Shown here in pieces: positions 21,883-30,700 of a stretch of 35,663 nucleotides of DNA; the first letter of the stretch is position 1; the number at the start of each line of letters is the position of its first letter. This DNA is from Mariniblastus sp. (GTDB lineage: Bacteria; Planctomycetota; Planctomycetia; Pirellulales; Pirellulaceae): assembly GCA_014237975.1 (NCBI GenBank), contig JABACA010000016.1:15371-51033 (forward strand). The letters run 5' to 3'. The position numbers were made by a program, and so were the translations under genes. The notes beneath the pieces are model-generated. The model saw only the letters and a program-made list of their open reading frames with translations, was not told where the DNA came from and made no database searches.

Positions 21883-22375
21883 TAGTCACGTTGATTAGAA
21901 GCGACAACCCGTAGTTCGGCTCGCTAGCAAACGGAACGACAGCGGTTTGTAAACAGACCATTGCCGGTCAAGATCGATCGAAGGGACGTTGTCTCGGGAA
22001 CACTCCACGCAAAAACGAAGATGCCCCCACACGTTGCGACCTCGATGGATTGCCACATCCTGCTCCAGGTCGTCCGCGTTGTCTGCCACGATCGGCCATG
22101 TCAATACGCCGACTTTTCATTCAGCGATAAACAAAGAATCGCAACGGTTAATTCAAGAGGGATCGCAAATGTTGAGCCACCTGCCCATTGGGCCAACCGT
22201 TTCAGGCCCTCGGGATGGCTCGGCAAGCGTGAAACTCCAGGCTTTTTTGGTGGGATACAAAAGTGAGAAATTTCACGGTTCGGGTTCTCAACCGTCAAAA
22301 TAAATGGAGGTCGCACCCCCCCTTTTTTGGCCTGGTTGGCCGTTGGCGGGAAACGGGTCAGTTCAGCAGTCTCTC

Positions 22376-22464
22376 CGATTCGGCCCGGTAATGGCCACTT
22401 TATCTCAGAAAATGGGGGCCCTAAGACCTGACCATCGTCGCTTTTAGTGGCCATTTCCGAGTCG
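22376..22464. repeat. imperfect inverted repeat, possible miniature element
   Basis: The left arm is CGATTCGG (22376-22383) plus AATGGCCACT (22390-22399). The right arm is AGTGGCCATT (22446-22455) plus CCGAGTCG (22457-22464). The inner 10 bp pair perfectly and the outer 8 bp with one mismatch, with unequal bulges between; the loop is 46 bases. It could be a remnant of a small mobile element or a structured RNA. No transposase is present. Confidence 0.45.
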
Positions 22465-22619
22465 CAGACAGGCGGCTTGGCAAAGCAACTTTTTTTGCAA
22501 AATTGCTTAAAACCGCTTGCGAAGGGGCGTTGAATTACGGATTATAGTACTTAATTATCCAATCAGCCGTGCCCAGGCAATGAGTCCTTTTCCCGGCCCA
22601 ACAACTTGATATTGTCTCC

Positions 22620-22988
22620 ATGAATCGACTTTTCCATTTAATCGCTGTAGCAATCTTGGTCGCCTCTTCGGGCTTGACCAGCTATTGTTATGCCTCGATT
22701 GAAATGGCTTACGATTCTCAATCAATGATCGATCAAGTCTCTTCGGGCAGCGATCATGGCCCAATGCGTTTGCCGCAGGTTGAGCAGCATAACGAGACCC
22801 CGCCAGCGCTCCCGTCTTCGATCACGCCGATTAGTTTTGGCAGTAGCGGCTCTGGTCTGACCACTGCGTTACTCACAACGAGCTTTGAAGTTCAACTCAG
22901 CCCGAATCACAAAGTGTATGTGAAAACATGTATTCAATGGCCGATTGCACCGCTTTGGGAGATTCTCAAAGTCCCGATTGTTGCTTGA
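22620..22988 (+). CDS. small secreted protein of unknown function
   Basis: A 122-aa product with a convincing signal peptide (MNRLFHLIAVAILVASSGL..., cleavage after YCYA). The mature part is polar and serine-rich in the middle (PISFGSSGSG) and ends in a moderately hydrophobic tail with KTCIQWPIAPLW. There is no PEP-CTERM motif and no family I recognise. It ends 60 bases before the PEP-CTERM gene on the same strand and the two share the terminator at 23704, so they may be co-transcribed. Confidence rests on the signal peptide and on the position. Confidence 0.55.
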   Translation: MNRLFHLIAVAILVASSGLTSYCYASIEMAYDSQSMIDQVSSGSDHGPMRLPQVEQHNETPPALPSSITPISFGSSGSGLTTALLTTSFEVQLSPNHKVYVKTCIQWPIAPLWEILKVPIVA

Positions 22989-23048
22989 TTCAAACTGTTC
23001 TAGAAAAGCAACAAGATAATTGAATATTGAATTTTGAAAGATACATTG

Positions 23049-23651
23049 ATGAAAACAAAAATTACTTTAATGGTCGCTCTGCTGGCAATGGGTACTGCCC
23101 ATCAAGCATCGGCAGCCGTCCATGGATTATCCGTTTCTCAAATGGTTAACCAAACAGTCGCAAGCAGCTCTCTTTTCACTCCTATTAGTGGATGGACTGC
23201 TGCTCCCACTTATGGCGACGGCGTTACCATGAAGGGGTCCGCCGGTGCGAGCGACAACCTTGGTATCAGGGGTCACGTCTATTTTGAACTCACATCCACT
23301 GATTTAGCAACGTTTTTAGCTGGCGCGGTAGATGGTGACACATACGAAATGCAAGCTTGGAATGACGACAACAACGATGACTGGATTGTCGGTCTTTGGT
23401 TCATCTCAGACGGCGTGGAGTATAAGGATGCCGACATTGAACCGTGGGGTGGAGGTTCTAAGAACTACAGCCTTACCATGAATGAAGTCAGTAAAATTAC
23501 CCAGCTAGGGGTGTATATTGAAAATCCTTCAGGTGATCAGGGCGACACCTATCACGTTTCATTCTCTGAAGTTCCAGAGCCAGGAGCGATCGCGATCTGG
23601 GCCGTACTGGGCGGTTTGGGTCTTGTGACTTCACGACGCCGAAAAAGCTAG
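23049..23651 (+). CDS. PEP-CTERM sorting-domain protein
   Basis: A 200-aa exported protein from the ATG at 23049; a TTG at 23034 in frame is less likely because it lengthens the signal peptide by five residues. A signal peptide (MKTKITLMVALLAMG...ASA, about 1-22) is followed by a beta-rich mature region and a textbook PEP-CTERM tail: V-P-E-P-G, a hydrophobic helix (AIAIWAVLGGLGLV) and a basic end (SRRRKS). Such tails are recognised by exosortases in the inner membrane, and an exosortase gene lies 900 bases downstream. The mature function is unknown. It closes with a strong terminator, so it is transcribed apart from the exosortase operon. Confidence 0.9.
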   Translation: MKTKITLMVALLAMGTAHQASAAVHGLSVSQMVNQTVASSSLFTPISGWTAAPTYGDGVTMKGSAGASDNLGIRGHVYFELTSTDLATFLAGAVDGDTYEMQAWNDDNNDDWIVGLWFISDGVEYKDADIEPWGGGSKNYSLTMNEVSKITQLGVYIENPSGDQGDTYHVSFSEVPEPGAIAIWAVLGGLGLVTSRRRKS

Positions 23652-23703
23652 TTACCCATTTCGATTTGTGTAACAACTTGATAGACAACTTTATCGAATA
23701 TTT

Positions 23704-23735
23704 CAGCCGACGAGTTTACTCGTCGGCTGTTTTTT
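23704..23735 (+). terminator. intrinsic terminator after the PEP-CTERM gene
   Basis: A perfect 11-bp stem (CAGCCGACGAG at 23704-23714 with CTCGTCGGCTG at 23719-23729), a TTTA loop and six T at 23730-23735. It begins 53 bases after the stop codon. Confidence 0.92.
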
Positions 23736-24554
23736 GTCTCCCGCCCCTGGTCGCATCAGGATCTTGATTGTTACCGCTGATTCTGTCCCCATCCGTCCAT
23801 CTGGCGGCCCGCTGCTGGCGGTGAGACGAATTTCCGATCGTAACGGTAATTCACATTGTGACGGCACCAAGGTTTCCTGTTCCCACGAGCGAGCCCGATA
23901 AACTGACAAACTTCTCGGCAAGGGAGGGCTTAAATATTATGGGTTGGCAATGACGGCAAGCAGAGTTGATATCGCAAGCAAACCCTGCAAAAAACTGCAT
24001 TATTTAACAGTTTGTTTGGAACAGATTCCAGTAATGGATTATCATGGGAGAAATTCAAAACATTCTGTTTTCTCTTGTAATTTTCAGTAAGTTCTCATGA
24101 ATAAAAATCGCTTTTTTGGCTTGTCTCGAAACTCTCATTTAATGACTTTCAACGCGTTGGTCCAACATTCTCTCCAGATAGAGAGATGGGCCATACGAAG
24201 GCTCGTAGCTACGGTGTTTGAAAGCTCCCGTCTAAAGGAAAAACCAGAATGCTTTTCGGCCCAGCAAACGACGATTCCGAAAGTGTATTATCTTTTGGGC
24301 AACCGTCCTAACTTTCGGCACCTGTTACCGGTTTGCCGTTAGCCTTCCTTGGACAACTTCGTCATACAATCGTTGACAGCGCGGTTCGATTTGGCGAAGC
24401 AAAAAATACCAGCTTTTGTAAAGCGGTAGGCTTACTCTCGAACAACATTTGGGCCTGACAACGTTTGCCTGGTTTCCGTAGCAGCAAACACATGTCACCC
24501 ACGGGGACGGAGTACGCCAGCACATGATCGACAACACGAATTCAACAAAAACTA
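23736..24554. other. long leader/intergenic region upstream of the exosortase operon
   Basis: About 820 bases without a supported gene. Two short open frames (24097-24342 plus; 24325-24537 minus) lack signal peptides, ribosome binding sites or recognisable motifs. TTGACA at 24373-24378 has no properly spaced -10. The exosortase promoter must lie here, but I cannot place it. Confidence 0.5.
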
Positions 24555-25562
24555 ATGCCTGAAAAGAAAACTAAGTCCGTCCGACAAGATCGCAACCGAC
24601 CCGGCGGCCGCACCGATACGGTGACGGCACCGGTAACTGTCGAACACCCCGTCCAGTATTCCAAACTTCAATGGGGAATCCTCTTGGGGTTGGTTACGAG
24701 CTTATTTCTGTGGTCCTACTGGCCAACGTTGGTTGGTCTCGTGCAGGAATGGTACCGGGTTCCTGATTACTCACACGGGTTTCTGGTTATTCCTATCTCG
24801 ATTTACTTTTTGTGGATCAGTCGAGACCACTTTATCGGCAGCCCCAAGGTCATTTCCTGGGCCGGTGTCAGCCTGATCGTAGTGGCAATCGCTGTCCGCC
24901 TGTTGGGTTCCATCTACTACCTGGAAGCTCTGCAGGGCTGGTCGATACCAATCTGGATCACGGGAGTGATCTGGATGTTTTTCGGTTGGCAAGCGTTTTT
25001 GTGGTCGTTACCCGGAGTTGCGTTCCTCGTGTTCATGGTTCCGTTGCCGTATTCGATTGAAAACATGTTGGGCGTACCTTTACAGAATATCTCTACGAAA
25101 ATCAGCTTGTTCGTACTGCAATGCCTTGGACAACCTGCCATTGCCGAGGGAACGACCATTTCTCTTGGCGCAAATACACTTGAAGTGGCCCGGGCATGTT
25201 CGGGTTTGCGAATTTTCTTTGGGATTACTGCCCTGGCCTATGCGTTTATATTATTGTTTCAGCGTCCAATTTGGACCAAGCTAATGCTGGTTCTAGCGAT
25301 CCTGCCCATCACGCTTGTCTCCAATTCAATGCGAATTGTGTCGATCGGATTGTTCATGCAATTGGGCATGGACGAGACGGCTCGGCATTTGAGTCATGAC
25401 TTGGCGGGCATAGTCATGATTCCATTGGCGGCTGGCCTGTTTGCCTTGACCTTGTTTTATCTCGACAAGTTATTTCCTGTGGTATCAAGTTTTGATGCCA
25501 GAACCATCCTGCAAAACCAAAACCGCAATAATGTCCCTCGTTCACCGAGTTCCTCTACCTAG
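24555..25562 (+). CDS. exosortase (planctomycete type)
   Basis: A 335-aa integral membrane protein with about eight hydrophobic helices. The N-terminal cytoplasmic tail (1-38) is charged. The family signature YSHGFLVIPISIYFLW is at about residues 72-87. The catalytic triad of exosortases is visible: C215 in EVARACSGLR, R260 in NSMRI and H281 in SHDLAG. Exosortases are membrane transpeptidase-like proteases that cut PEP-CTERM tails and are thought to attach the protein to a surface polymer. The usual EpsI domain is not fused here but appears as a separate, broken gene three positions downstream. It heads a co-directional operon with the BY-kinase nine bases on. It resembles planctomycete exosortases, but I cannot assign the exact subtype. 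Confidence 0.92.
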   Translation: MPEKKTKSVRQDRNRPGGRTDTVTAPVTVEHPVQYSKLQWGILLGLVTSLFLWSYWPTLVGLVQEWYRVPDYSHGFLVIPISIYFLWISRDHFIGSPKVISWAGVSLIVVAIAVRLLGSIYYLEALQGWSIPIWITGVIWMFFGWQAFLWSLPGVAFLVFMVPLPYSIENMLGVPLQNISTKISLFVLQCLGQPAIAEGTTISLGANTLEVARACSGLRIFFGITALAYAFILLFQRPIWTKLMLVLAILPITLVSNSMRIVSIGLFMQLGMDETARHLSHDLAGIVMIPLAAGLFALTLFYLDKLFPVVSSFDARTILQNQNRNNVPRSPSSST

Positions 25563-25571
25563 TTTGCAACC

Positions 25572-27704
25572 ATGAAAAACAATACTTCAATTAATAAGCC
25601 CGGAACATCACCCAACGTTCAAGTATTAGCAAAACTTGTTCTAAGGAAATGGAGCTTGTTGGCCATCGTGTCAGGCCTAGTTCTGGCAGCTGTGGCTGCC
25701 GTCATCACGATTTGGGTTTGGGAACCCGCGTATGACGCAAAGCAGTTTGTACAGATACGGCAAAACCGGGAATTCATTGCGCTGGATAACCAGCCCAACA
25801 AGAAAATGGATCCAAAACGATACCTGGCACCCATTTCCAGCGAACCATTGCTAAGAGAGTTATTGTCAGAACAGGCCATTATCGAACGACGCCCCTCGAT
25901 ACAGATTGAGGACCTGCAAAAAATGGTTCGATATGAGCCGATCGGTGGTGAACTGTATGCGATCATCTGCCGCGACCATGATCCTGAGCTAGCCGCGATT
26001 GTTTCCGGAATGGCTACCAATGAGTTGTTAAATGAAATTAACGAAGACCGTCAACAAAGCCTGGAAAATTTACGTCAAAAGATTGACAAGAAGATCCTTA
26101 CGGCCCAGGCGAAGGTAAACACGCTCAGCAACAAGATGCGTGACCTGAATGCGGCTCGAATGTTATCCGAACCGGGGGACACAACTCAAGCTGATCCTAG
26201 TGGTGCCATTCGGCTGAACCGCGAAAGTAAGCTGGACACCACAAAAGACAGCCTGGAAATGATGGAAATATCACTGACACAAAAGAAGCTATCGCTGGAA
26301 CAAGCAGAAGAGAAGTTTGACGAAGTTGTCATTCTCCCGGTCGTCAATAGCTCTCCGATTCTTGCTGCCATTGATGAACAAATAAGAACACTGAAGCAGG
26401 ACCGAGCCGGTTTGATTCGCCTCGGGTCAGGTCACCCAACCGTTGTTAATATCAACGACCGACTGGTTCGAGCCCAGCAAAATCGAATTGGAGAGCGCGC
26501 TGCATTAATGGAAACCACCAAAGAGCAGTGGATAGCAAGCACACAGTCCAGACTGACTCAGGAGATAAAACTGCTAGAGTTCAATATCTCACGTGTCAAA
26601 TCTGGAATCGTGTCCGATCAATCAGAGATCGCTCAATTGGCAAATGAATTCAAAGAGACCAATGACCTGGATTTTGAAATATTACAACTCGGCTGGGAAC
26701 GTGATCGTGCCGCAGAAAACCTGAGTTATTGGAACAAGGAATTAAGCAACGTCTCCGGTAAACAACTTGCCGATTTCGACGTCACGCTTTTTGCTTCAGC
26801 CGGTGACATCGGTGTCCTGACACCCATCAAGCCGGTTGAAGAGTACCCTTACCGACTGCTTGTAATTGCCTGTGTGCCAGCATTCTTTTTGCCGTTTGCT
26901 CTGGCTTTCCTGTGGGAATACAAACTCCAACGAGTCAGCCATCCCGAACAAATCCAGGACCATATTTCCTCCAACTTGCTTGGTGAAGTTGCAGACCTTC
27001 CAACTCGCAGTCAAAGTCCTTCCCGGATGAGCAGTCGTCGAATCACCAAGCAACTACGCCTTTATGAAGAAAGTGTTGATAATCTAAGCGCTATCATGAT
27101 GCATATTGCGGAGAAAAAGCCGATGGTTTTCTCCGTCACCAGCGCTTCGAGCAACGAGGGGAAAACAACCCTGTCATCTCAACTTGCCATCAGTTCAGCC
27201 CGTTCCAATTTTGGTCGCACATTATTGATCGACGCTGATTTACGATCTCCCAGCATTCATCGTCTTTTTGATTTGCCTATGAAACTTGGCTTGGCCGACG
27301 CTCTTTCTGGCGAAACCACAGACATAGGACTGGATGATATTATCTGTAACACACAAATCGAAAATTTGGATGTGCTTGCCGCTGGAAAGTTGAAAAGTAG
27401 TCCGCGTCGTTATTTTTCAGGTCCTTTATGGCATCAACTGCTGGAGTTAGTCCGGGAAAATTACGACTACATCGTGATTGATACACCACCGGTCCTGGCA
27501 GCCAGTGAGTCTTTAGCCATTTCGAAAGAATGCGACCAGACTCTGATGTGTATTTTGCGAGATGTGAGTGTCACTGACTCGGTTAAGCGCGCCTACGAAC
27601 GACTGACGGCAGCCGACGTCAACGTGGTTGGTTACGCCTTCAGTGGAGTACCGCAATACGAATATGCCATCAAATACGGCAGCTACGAATACAACATGTC
27701 CTAG
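25572..27704 (+). CDS. polysaccharide co-polymerase/tyrosine autokinase (Wzz-BY-kinase)
   Basis: A 710-aa inner-membrane protein controlling polysaccharide chain length and export. A Wzz-type region has a first membrane helix at about 28-49, a long coiled-coil periplasmic part (about 140-390) and a second helix at about 427-447. The cytoplasmic ATPase has Walker A (SASSNEGKTT, about 524-533), Walker A' (LLIDADLRSP) and Walker B (YIVIDTPPV, about 633-641). The C-terminus carries a tyrosine cluster (YEYAIKYGSYEY), the usual autophosphorylation site. The Walker A loop has S-N where many BY-kinases have P-G, a tolerated variation. It starts nine bases after the exosortase. Fusion of both parts in one chain is common in Gram-negative systems. 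Confidence 0.92.
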   Translation: MKNNTSINKPGTSPNVQVLAKLVLRKWSLLAIVSGLVLAAVAAVITIWVWEPAYDAKQFVQIRQNREFIALDNQPNKKMDPKRYLAPISSEPLLRELLSEQAIIERRPSIQIEDLQKMVRYEPIGGELYAIICRDHDPELAAIVSGMATNELLNEINEDRQQSLENLRQKIDKKILTAQAKVNTLSNKMRDLNAARMLSEPGDTTQADPSGAIRLNRESKLDTTKDSLEMMEISLTQKKLSLEQAEEKFDEVVILPVVNSSPILAAIDEQIRTLKQDRAGLIRLGSGHPTVVNINDRLVRAQQNRIGERAALMETTKEQWIASTQSRLTQEIKLLEFNISRVKSGIVSDQSEIAQLANEFKETNDLDFEILQLGWERDRAAENLSYWNKELSNVSGKQLADFDVTLFASAGDIGVLTPIKPVEEYPYRLLVIACVPAFFLPFALAFLWEYKLQRVSHPEQIQDHISSNLLGEVADLPTRSQSPSRMSSRRITKQLRLYEESVDNLSAIMMHIAEKKPMVFSVTSASSNEGKTTLSSQLAISSARSNFGRTLLIDADLRSPSIHRLFDLPMKLGLADALSGETTDIGLDDIICNTQIENLDVLAAGKLKSSPRRYFSGPLWHQLLELVRENYDYIVIDTPPVLAASESLAISKECDQTLMCILRDVSVTDSVKRAYERLTAADVNVVGYAFSGVPQYEYAIKYGSYEYNMS

Positions 27705-27752
27705 GGCCCCGAGTCATTCCACATTGATCGTGGTCATAAAAAACGAAAAAAA

Positions 27753-30700
27753 ATGAACCGCAAGTTGAAAAAAAATTCCAATCGTCTCGCACCAGTCCAA
27801 GTTACCAATTGGCGACTGCTTTGTATTACGATCCTCGTGGTTGTCATCGCTAGCCCGTTGGTCTATTTTTGGCATCGCCATTGTGTATCCAGGATGGGAG
27901 TGTATTTCTCCCATCGCGCCGAAATGGCGACAAAACTTGCTGAACAAAAGGCAGAAATTGAATCACTCTTGAAAACGCAACCGGCCGATGACGACCCGAA
28001 TTCAATCGTCAATCAACGACTTCAGGAATTTGATCTTCAATTGGCACAGTACGACAAGAGCCTCAGCCTCGAAAACGATCGGCCCAGTTCTGTTGAGTTG
28101 TGGGGCAGGGCGGCCAAGTCACTCGATATGTACAATCGAGTGGACAAGTTCAATGCTGAGGACCGTAAACGACTGGCGATTGCCTATTCCAACTCGGTGA
28201 ATGGAAGCAGAAACCCAAGGCGTGCGGCCCAATTATTTTCACAGGCAGCCGCTCTATTGCCGGACCAGCGTGACGAGCTGTTGGTCCAAGCATCCGACTT
28301 CTATGCCAGGGGTTTTGATTTCAGCAATGCCCAAGAAAAAATCGAAGGGATCGGATCTGTTGAATCTCTGGCTCCTGACAAACGGGCATTACTTGCCGAG
28401 GTCAAAGCCAAGACGTTTTGGGGCCATGTCTTTTTGGTCAAGAGTTTAAAATCCTGTCCCCAATTGGGACATTATCTAGCCGAAGCTATCGAACTCAATC
28501 CCCAGAACTTGGAGTTACCGACCTACCTGGCTCTTCTCCATCGGCAACCAGAATTGCGGTCCAACCTGAGCCCGGCTCAAATCTCCCAAATGGAGAAGGG
28601 AAATAGTTCTAGTTACCAGAACAAGGCGGAACAGATCATCGATTCAATGGTCAAGCGAAACCAAAACTCCGCCAATGCGTTATTGCAACGATATAAATAC
28701 AGGGCAAGTGTCAATCCATTTACCTCATTAACCGATCTTGAAAACGCTGAAAAACTTGAGCCCTTCAACACCGACATCCAGTTTGAGTTGGGAAAGTCCA
28801 GGTTTAATAATTACACAAGAAATGCTTCCAGAAACCCAGCGACTGTGACGTCGGATCCCGAAACTTGGCCGCCAGAACTCGTCGAGGCAAAAGCGAATTT
28901 TCATTTCTGCAGGACAAAAACCCCAAACCGAATTCCAGTTTATCTCTATCTCGGAGAATTGGAGCGGCTATTCCAGAATATCGATGGGGCCGTAGAGATA
29001 TGGCTAGAAGGTCTGGACCAAAAACAACTCGTCAATTCTGACGGCAATGCGCTTATTCAAATCCGTCAAAATGTAATCATGACGTTAATTGATCGGTTCG
29101 ACCAAAACGACCCTGATTCGGAAAAGTGGCTGGCACAGGCCGAAGAACAACTGTCTCTACTCGACCAGTTCATCAAGGAATCGGAAAACCTTACTGGAGC
29201 CCCTGAAGCTTTATTCGAATTAAGTCAAAGTCGCAAGTTTCTGGGTGCGGCATTACTAACAAGACGCGGGGAATACGGTTCGGCAATTGATTTGTTGACA
29301 CCTGCCATTCGCAACGAAGCGGACGCTCCGGTTAATAGAACGTTTGTGATGCTACGACTACTCGGCACCATCTATGCACAACTGGGGCTGGATTCCCAAG
29401 CTGCTGCTACGTTTGAAAGCGCAGTGAAATTGACTGAAAATCAATCAATCCAACAAGAATTCTCGCAACTGGCAATTGACGCTCGCCGCCGCACGGGTCA
29501 AACCAGCGTCGCCGCTACGGATTTGTCACCACCCTCAGCGGATAATGAGTCGACAGCAGACTGGTATAGGTATGCCAGCTTTCTTCTGCAACTGGAATCA
29601 AACAAGCCGCCCCAACTTCGCAGCCTCACGTCGTTCAATAACGCAATGCAAAGACTAGAGAAGCTGAATGCTACAACCAAAGCCGGTGATTCCTGGCGTG
29701 TCTCTCTACTGGGTCTTTCCGGGAAAGCCCTGAGTCTCGACAGGTCAAATACCGACAGCACTGCGTTAGTGGATCTGTTGAAAGAACTTGAGCCAGCTTC
29801 CGTGGATAATGCCGAATTGAGTATTAAGTTGGCTGAGTTATACGCCAAGCTTGATGCACGCGACCAAGCGTTGGATTTGGCCGATGATGTGGATCGAATG
29901 CTAACACAATTTGAATCACTATCCGGAGGCTCGGCTAAGTCGTACGTACTGTCAGCCAACATCTCAATGGCACAAAACAAACCAGCCGAGGCAAGGGCCA
30001 AGATTGAGGAAGGAATCAAGAACCATCAAACGAAAGACCGGAAAGGCCTCAAACTGGCAATGATCTCGCTGTTGTTGACAGATGGAAACGTATCCGGGGC
30101 ATTTGAAAACCTCCGGCAACTGGCCAGTGACTTTCCAAATTCACCTGAACTGACAATGCGCCTTGCCGCACTTTGTATTCAGTTTCCAATCCTGAACACC
30201 GACGAGCCGGCGGACTGGGAAACGCGATTGAAACAAATTGAAGGGGCTGACGGTGTCTATACAAAATGCTTGCAAGTTATCCGAGTGTTGCGCAATGTTA
30301 ACCGGCAAAATGACATCAGCGATTTGACAACCAACAGGGACGAACTTAATCAAGCCAAAGAATTATGCCGGTCGATCGTTGCCCAACGCCCGAATTGGTC
30401 CGTCGGGCATACAATGACGGGGCAAGTTTTACTTGCTCAAAGCGTCAATCTTAAAGAGACCAATCGAACCAACCGGAATTTAGACGATTCGATTTTCAAC
30501 CAATTACGATCATCGGCACTGGGAGCACTCAGCCGGGCCGTAGAATTGGGCGAGTCGCGCCGCTGGGTGTTGGTTCCGCTGGCACAAATGCAAACCCCGG
30601 AAGATCGAAACAAAACCCTCGAGTTGCTTAAACCGGAAACCATTGTTCGCGATCCTGATCTGTTAAGAATGCAGGTTTCCATGTCAATCGCAGGTAACGA

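Larger units (their letters stand above)
21818..22619. other. gene-poor region with short repeats
   Basis: About 800 bases between divergent genes (hydrolase lipoprotein, minus; small secreted protein, plus). It holds a G8 run (21842-21849), a short direct repeat (21848-21882), a C7T6 run (22316-22328), an inverted repeat (22376-22464), and a -10-like TATAGT (22543-22548) about 70 bases before the gene at 22620, with a poorly spaced TTGCGA at 22517. No convincing gene; a 117-codon minus-strand frame at 22101-22454 has low-complexity composition and no recognisable features. Confidence 0.5.

Noticed and set aside
22101-22454. A 117-codon minus-strand frame in the repeat-bearing gap
   Set aside because: No signal peptide, ribosome binding site or recognisable family; it runs through homopolymers and the inverted repeat.
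22476-22498. Possible sigma54 promoter (TGGCA ... TTTGCA) before the small secreted protein
   Set aside because: The GG and GC elements are about six bases too far apart for a -24/-12 promoter.
24097-24537. Two short frames (plus 24097-24342, minus 24325-24537) upstream of the exosortase
   Set aside because: They overlap each other, lack ribosome binding sites, and their residue composition does not look like a real protein.
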